Shown in pieces: positions 5,859-10,506 of a stretch of 10,506 nucleotides of DNA. Positions within the stretch are counted from its first letter, which is position 1. The number at the start of each line of letters is the position of its first letter. Position numbers and translations under genes: made by a program. Source of the DNA: Acidobacteriota bacterium. Its GTDB lineage: Bacteria > Acidobacteriota > Blastocatellia > Pyrinomonadales > Pyrinomonadaceae. The notes below the pieces were generated by a model that made no database searches, was not told the origin of the DNA, and worked only from the letters and a program-made list of their open reading frames with translations. The DNA is taken from NCBI GenBank assembly GCA_003222835.1, contig QHXE01000346.1, positions 1 through 10,506 of the forward strand, in the 5' to 3' direction.

Positions 5859-8800
5859 ATGAGTTCACTGCATACCGGACAGACGCTCGCGCACTATCGA
5901 ATCCTTGAAAAGATTGGTCAGGGTGCGATGGGCGAGGTCTACAAGGCTGAGGATTTAAAGTTAGGCCGGCAGGTAGCCATCAAGTTTTTACCTCCTGGCG
6001 GTCCCACTGATGAGAAGACCAGACAGCGCTTTCTGCGCGAAGCGCGTTCGGCCTCAGCGCTGAATCATCCGAACATCATAACGATTCATGCGATCGAAGA
6101 AAGCGATGGCCTCGACTTCATCGTCTCCGAATACATAGGAGGTGAGTCTCTGAGGGCCAGACTGGACCGCGGCTCTTTAGACCTTTTGCAAGTCCTCGAC
6201 CTCGGCTCCCAAGTGTGTGAAGCGCTCGCTGCCGCACACAGCATCAATTTGATCCATCGCGACATTAAGCCCGCAAACATCCTGATCGGCCCGCGCGGAC
6301 AGGTCAAAGTACTTGACTTCGGCCTCGCCAAGATTGTTCAGACTCTTCCCAGTGAAATCGATAAAGAAGCAGCCACCATGGTTGCAGATTTGACTGACGC
6401 CGGCCAGGTTGTGGGAACGATATCTTACATGTCGCCCGAGCAGACGCGCGGCGAGCCCCTGGATCCCCGCACGGACATTTACTCTCTGGGCGTGGTGCTT
6501 TACGAAGCGGCAACGGGCCGGCCGCCATTCACGGGAGCTAGTTTGCTTTCAATAATGCACAGCATTGCCACTGTTAATCCAACCCCGCCGAGTGCTGTTA
6601 AGCCGGGTATGCCCTTAGAGTTTGATCTGATCGTAGAACGGGCCCTGGCAAAAGATAGAGAACGACGATATTCATCGCCGTCTGAGCTGGCCGAATCTCT
6701 GAAAGTATTGCGTGGCGTGTCGACCGATAGCCTCGTGGGTTTCTCCCTGGGGGTGGCGGCAACTCACGCTGAACCCGAGCCGGAAGAGTTCGTGGGTCGC
6801 GAGCCCGAAATCAGGAAGCTCGGCGGACTCTTGCAGCAAACAGTCGGAGGGTCGGGCCGGGTCGTTTTCATTACCGGGGAACCGGGAATTGGAAAGAGTT
6901 CACTGTCCGATGAATTTATGCGCCGGGCTCGACAGCAGTATCCCGGCTTGCTCGTCAGTCGCGGACGCTGTGTGGAGCAATATGGTACCGGCGAAGCTTA
7001 CCTGCCGTTCCTTGACGCAGTCGGAGCTTTGCTTTCTGGTCCCGGCCGCGAGCGAGTGGCGGCCGTAATGAGGACATATGCGCCGACCTGGTGCTTACAA
7101 CTTCCCGCGGCGTTTGTTTCAACCGGATCGTTGGAGAGTTTGCAGCGCGAGACAATCGGCGCCACCAAGGAACGAATGCTGCGCGAAATGGGCGATGCTC
7201 TCGGAACGTTGGCAGCGAATAACCCTTTAGTAATACTGCTTGAAGATATTCACTGGGCTGATCCGTCGAGCATCGACCTGCTGCGCCATCTCTGCCAACG
7301 CGTGGGAGTACAACGTCTCTTGGTGATCGGCACCTTCCGCCCGGAGGACGTTGAGCGCAGCGGTCATCCGCTCAAGAGCTGCAAGCTGGAAATGCAGTCG
7401 CACAATCTATGTGAAGAGATTGCCCTTGGTTCGCTGAGTTACGAACACGTTGCCGGCTATCTCGATCTGCGGTTCTCGCCTAATGATTTTCCCCGCGAGC
7501 TTCCCGCACTCATTCAGCGCAAGACCGAAGGGCATCCTTTATTTGCCACCAGTTTGGTCCAGTTTTTAAGTGAACGCGGTGACATTGCCAAAGCAAATGA
7601 GCACTGGACGTTGATGCGCCCCATTTCGGAAATGGACCTGGAGATGCCCGAAAGTGTGCGCAGCATGATCCGTAAGAAGATCGAGGCTCTGGCCGAAGAA
7701 GACCGTCGCGCGCTTCAGTACGCCAGCATTGAAGGCGAGGAGTTCACTTCGACAGTTCTGGCGAGACTGCTCGGCATGGATGAACTGGATCTAGAGGAGC
7801 AGCTCGATCGACTGGACAAGATCACCCGCCTGATTGAAACGCGCGAGGAAGAAGAGTTGCCCGATGGCTCTTTGGCAACGCGATATCGTTTTGCGCACGC
7901 GCTCTATCAAAACGTGCTCTATGGAGATCTAGTTAGTAAGCGGCGCATCTTGCTTCATCGGCAGGCGGGAGAAGAGTTGCTCCAGCATTACGGCAAGCAA
8001 GCCCCGCGGATCGCCGCGCAGCTCGCCATGCACTTCGAGCGCGGACGGGACTTCGAGCGGGCCATCGAATACCTAATTCAAGCCGGCGACAATGCCGCGC
8101 AGCTCTACGCCAATGACGAGGCCGAGAAACATTACAGTCGCGCGCTGGAACTCGTAGAGAAGCTTCCGGCTGAGGACCAAACGAAAAAGAAGTTGGCGAT
8201 CTTTCAGAAGCGCGGGGGAGTCAACCTCGCTCTGAGCCGGTTCAATGAGGCAGTCGAGGACTATAATTCCATGCTTCAGCAGGCCCAGGCTATTCATGAT
8301 CCGGCGATGGAATCAGCGGCGCTTAACGCTCTGACTCTGACTCTTTTCTATTCGCATCGACTGACGGAAATGGCCGAGCGCGCCGAAGAAGCCCTGGCCG
8401 TGGCCGAGCGCGCCCAGAGCGAATCGTTGCGGGTCGAGACCATGCAGCTTATTGGACTGAAGCACATCTGTTATGGCGAGTTGGCGGAAGCGAAAGCGAT
8501 GCTCGATGAAGCTATCCAGATCGCCAGGTCGATTGATCACCGGCCAGTGTTGGTCAGCGGCTTAGGTTGGCGTGGCTTACTTCATTTCTTTCAAACGGAG
8601 TACGAGACTGCGGAAAAAGTCTTGATAGAAGCCAACCAACTCGCCGCCGCAATGCGAGACGGATTTCTCGTGCTGCTATCGCTCTTCGTGCTCGGCTTAA
8701 CTCGTGGGAATCTGGGTCGTATCTCCGAAGCTCTCAAAACGCTGAACGAAGGAATTAACATGGCGCAGCGCAACGGCGATCGCTTCTGGTATCCGCGGCT

Positions 8801-9479
8801 GCCGAACTGTATCGGTTGGATTCATCGCGAACTACAGGATTTCGATCACGCGGTTCAATACGACCAGCAAGGACTCGAAATAGGTCGGGAACATCATGTG
8901 CTGGAGGCGGAAGCGAATTCATTGATAAACCTCGGCATAGATTTCGATCACATCGGTAAGAGCGAAGAAACTCTCTCGAGATTCCACGAAGCGGAATCAA
9001 TTTTCGAGCGTGACGCCTGGTTTCGCTGGCGTTACAACATTCGTCTTCAGGCGGGCGCCTGCGAGCACTGGCTGGCTCAAGGCGATCTGGATCAGGCCGG
9101 CGAATACGCGCGACGGCTGCTGGAAGTAGCTACGACGTATCAAGCGCGAAAATACATCGCAGTTGCGCACAAGCTCATGGCCGAAACAGCATTGGCTCGC
9201 GGCGATTTGGCCACGGCGGAAGCCGAACTCAAGATCGCGGTCGAAGGCCTTGGCGAGCACCCCGCGCCTCTGGTTGCCTGGAGGGTCTTTGCGGCGCTCG
9301 GTCGAATGTATTCAAAATCAGGCAATGCGACATCGGCGCGTGATGCTTTTGTCCGGTCGGCCGCGGTTATTAAGCGGATCGCCGCCGGCATCGATGACGA
9401 AAGACTACGAGCGACCTTCCTTAACGCACCTCCGGTTAGCGAAGTGCTAAGCTTTGCAGAAACCAATTCAAACCAGTGA
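5859..9479 (+). CDS. Ser/Thr protein kinase fused to AAA-type ATPase and TPR domains (PknK-like architecture)
   Basis: This is a 1206-residue cytoplasmic signalling protein. Residues 13-285 form a complete Hanks-type kinase: glycine loop GQGAMGEV (20-27), ATP lysine Lys42, Glu61 of helix C, catalytic HRDIKPAN (133-140), DFG (153-155), 'GTISYMSPEQ' (186-195) and Asp206. All catalytic residues are present, so it should phosphorylate. Residues 311-570 form an AAA_16/STAND-type ATPase starting 'FVGREPEIRKL', with Walker A GEPGIGKS (340-347) and Walker B 'LVILLEDIHWADPSS' (457-471). A helical winged-helix-like part follows, then about 450 residues of TPR-like helix pairs (about 730-1175), ending with the typical 'ERLRATFLNAPPVSEVL'. 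No transmembrane segment separates kinase and sensor parts. The layout resembles PknK and related proteins in which TPRs bind a partner and ATPase and kinase respond. GAGG (5848-5851) lies 7 nt before the ATG. The target is not identifiable. Confidence 0.93.
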   Translation: MSSLHTGQTLAHYRILEKIGQGAMGEVYKAEDLKLGRQVAIKFLPPGGPTDEKTRQRFLREARSASALNHPNIITIHAIEESDGLDFIVSEYIGGESLRARLDRGSLDLLQVLDLGSQVCEALAAAHSINLIHRDIKPANILIGPRGQVKVLDFGLAKIVQTLPSEIDKEAATMVADLTDAGQVVGTISYMSPEQTRGEPLDPRTDIYSLGVVLYEAATGRPPFTGASLLSIMHSIATVNPTPPSAVKPGMPLEFDLIVERALAKDRERRYSSPSELAESLKVLRGVSTDSLVGFSLGVAATHAEPEPEEFVGREPEIRKLGGLLQQTVGGSGRVVFITGEPGIGKSSLSDEFMRRARQQYPGLLVSRGRCVEQYGTGEAYLPFLDAVGALLSGPGRERVAAVMRTYAPTWCLQLPAAFVSTGSLESLQRETIGATKERMLREMGDALGTLAANNPLVILLEDIHWADPSSIDLLRHLCQRVGVQRLLVIGTFRPEDVERSGHPLKSCKLEMQSHNLCEEIALGSLSYEHVAGYLDLRFSPNDFPRELPALIQRKTEGHPLFATSLVQFLSERGDIAKANEHWTLMRPISEMDLEMPESVRSMIRKKIEALAEEDRRALQYASIEGEEFTSTVLARLLGMDELDLEEQLDRLDKITRLIETREEEELPDGSLATRYRFAHALYQNVLYGDLVSKRRILLHRQAGEELLQHYGKQAPRIAAQLAMHFERGRDFERAIEYLIQAGDNAAQLYANDEAEKHYSRALELVEKLPAEDQTKKKLAIFQKRGGVNLALSRFNEAVEDYNSMLQQAQAIHDPAMESAALNALTLTLFYSHRLTEMAERAEEALAVAERAQSESLRVETMQLIGLKHICYGELAEAKAMLDEAIQIARSIDHRPVLVSGLGWRGLLHFFQTEYETAEKVLIEANQLAAAMRDGFLVLLSLFVLGLTRGNLGRISEALKTLNEGINMAQRNGDRFWYPRLPNCIGWIHRELQDFDHAVQYDQQGLEIGREHHVLEAEANSLINLGIDFDHIGKSEETLSRFHEAESIFERDAWFRWRYNIRLQAGACEHWLAQGDLDQAGEYARRLLEVATTYQARKYIAVAHKLMAETALARGDLATAEAELKIAVEGLGEHPAPLVAWRVFAALGRMYSKSGNATSARDAFVRSAAVIKRIAAGIDDERLRATFLNAPPVSEVLSFAETNSNQ

Positions 9480-10506
9480 GATAATCCGGCCAGCTTCGGA
9501 AGAGGGCCTGGTTCGCGGCATCCGCAAGTGGGACCTGGTTGCCCTCGCCATCAACGGCATTATCGGCGCCGGCATCTTCGGTCTGCCTGCGAAGGTTTAT
9601 TCGCTGATTGGTTCGTACAGCTTGATTGCTTTCGTCGCCTGCGCGTTCGTCGTGCTGCTGATCATCCTTTGCTTCGCGGAGGTGGGTAGCCGCTTTGACG
9701 AAACCGGCGGGCCTTACACTTACGCGCGCGCGGCGTTTGGTCCCACTATCGCATTCGAGGTTGGCTGGCTAAGCTGGTTGGCGCGCCTGACGGCATTCGC
9801 GGCAAATTGTAACTTGATGGTCAGTTACCTCGCTTATTTCTGGCCCTCAGCTAACAACGCCGTTCCGCGCGCGATTATGATTGTCTCAGTCGTCGTCGTG
9901 CTTACCGCAGTCAACCTTATTGGGGTGCGACAAGCGGCTATTGCCAGCGATTTATTTACCATCGGCAAGCTCCTGCCGATGCTCGCTTTTGTCGCGGTTG
10001 GGCTTTTCTTTCTTAACCCGCACGCGTTTGCGTTGGGCGCGCGTCCGGCAACTGGGGCCTTCTCGCAATCGGTGCTGTTGCTGCTTTACGCCTTCACCGG
10101 ATTTGAGATGGCCACGATTCCCGCGGGCGAGATTCGCGATCCGCAGAAGCATTTGCCGCGAGCTTTACTGATTGCGACTGCAGTTGTTGCCGGCACTTAT
10201 ATTTTGATTCAGGTGGTATGCATCGGCACGTTGCCGGAGTTAGCAAAATCCACGAAGCCGCTGGCCGATGCGGGCCAGCGATTCATGGGCACGGCCGGGG
10301 GCGCGCTCATCTCCGCCGGCGCGATGATCTCGATTGCCGGCAATCTGAACATCCTGGTGCTTTCCGGCTCGCGGATCCCTTTCGCGATCGCCGAAAGAAA
10401 ACAGTTGCCGTCGTTTCTCGCTCAGGTTAACCGAAGATTCTTCACGCCCCATATGTCGATCATGATTACCGCCGCCGTGATGCTGGTGGTAACTCTCAAG
10501 AGTTCG
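9454..10506 (+). CDS. APC-superfamily amino acid permease, 5' part
   Basis: This is an inner-membrane amino acid transporter cut by the window edge; 351 codons are visible. The N-terminal motif 'GIRKWDLVALAINGIIGAGI' begins the first helix, and 'GIFGLPA' continues the unwound substrate-binding segment of the APC fold. 'GSRFDETGGPYTYARAAFG', 'LLYAFTGFEMATIPAGEIRD' with 'PQKHLPRAL', and many hydrophobic helices support the family. No ATG occurs in frame before residue 120. The frame opens at 9451, after a stop at 9448-9450, and TTG at 9454 is the best start (MQKPIQTSEIIRPASEEGLV), giving a 26-nt overlap with the kinase gene; CTG at 9508 is the alternative. The Shine-Dalgarno for TTG is weak, so translation probably depends on kinase translation. 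Substrate (amino acid, polyamine or other) cannot be told. Confidence 0.88.
   Translation, partial: MQKPIQTSEIIRPASEEGLVRGIRKWDLVALAINGIIGAGIFGLPAKVYSLIGSYSLIAFVACAFVVLLIILCFAEVGSRFDETGGPYTYARAAFGPTIAFEVGWLSWLARLTAFAANCNLMVSYLAYFWPSANNAVPRAIMIVSVVVVLTAVNLIGVRQAAIASDLFTIGKLLPMLAFVAVGLFFLNPHAFALGARPATGAFSQSVLLLLYAFTGFEMATIPAGEIRDPQKHLPRALLIATAVVAGTYILIQVVCIGTLPELAKSTKPLADAGQRFMGTAGGALISAGAMISIAGNLNILVLSGSRIPFAIAERKQLPSFLAQVNRRFFTPHMSIMITAAVMLVVTLKSS

Overview
The window looks like chromosomal DNA from a Gram-negative-type, diaminopimelate-containing bacterium of moderately high GC. Acidobacteriota, perhaps a Blastocatellia-like lineage, is my best guess. The guess rests on three things: a Hanks-type Ser/Thr kinase with the opening 'GQTLAHYRILEKIGQGAMGEVYKAED' style common there, an amidohydrolase of the 'GFIDMLGQSE' type, and a Uma2-family gene together with short inverted repeats in the spacers. 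This placement is inference from protein style, with no database search.

Layout from left to right. (1) Bases 1-861 hold the 3' end of a probable family 20 glycoside hydrolase. (2) Bases 862-1220 are a spacer with a long-armed inverted repeat. (3) Bases 1221-1511 encode a small GYD-domain protein. (4) Bases 1512-1617 are a convergent spacer with a second, unrelated inverted repeat. (5) Bases 1618-3324, on the minus strand, encode a secreted D-aminoacylase-like amidohydrolase whose usual metal-binding HxH is absent. (6) Bases 3325-3676 are a divergent spacer with a third, nearly perfect inverted repeat. (7) Bases 3677-5754 are a tight two-gene unit, a Uma2-family protein followed 5 nt later by MurE, the meso-diaminopimelate ligase of peptidoglycan synthesis. 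(8) Bases 5859-9479 encode a 1206-residue kinase-ATPase-TPR signalling protein behind a good sigma70-like promoter. (9) From about 9454 to the window edge runs an APC-family amino acid permease whose reading frame overlaps the kinase end and has no early ATG.

Functionally, the GH20-type enzyme, the D-aminoacylase-like hydrolase, MurE and an amino acid permease could all touch amino sugar, D-amino acid or peptidoglycan metabolism, but only MurE is firmly placed in that pathway; the rest is suggestive context. The kinase and permease are likely co-expressed through their overlap. I see no mobile element with a transposase, no CRISPR array and no RNA gene. The most unusual features are the three different paired-arm repeats in three successive spacers, the altered metal site of the amidohydrolase, murE sitting outside a cell-division/cell-wall cluster behind a Uma2 gene, and the kinase/permease overlap.
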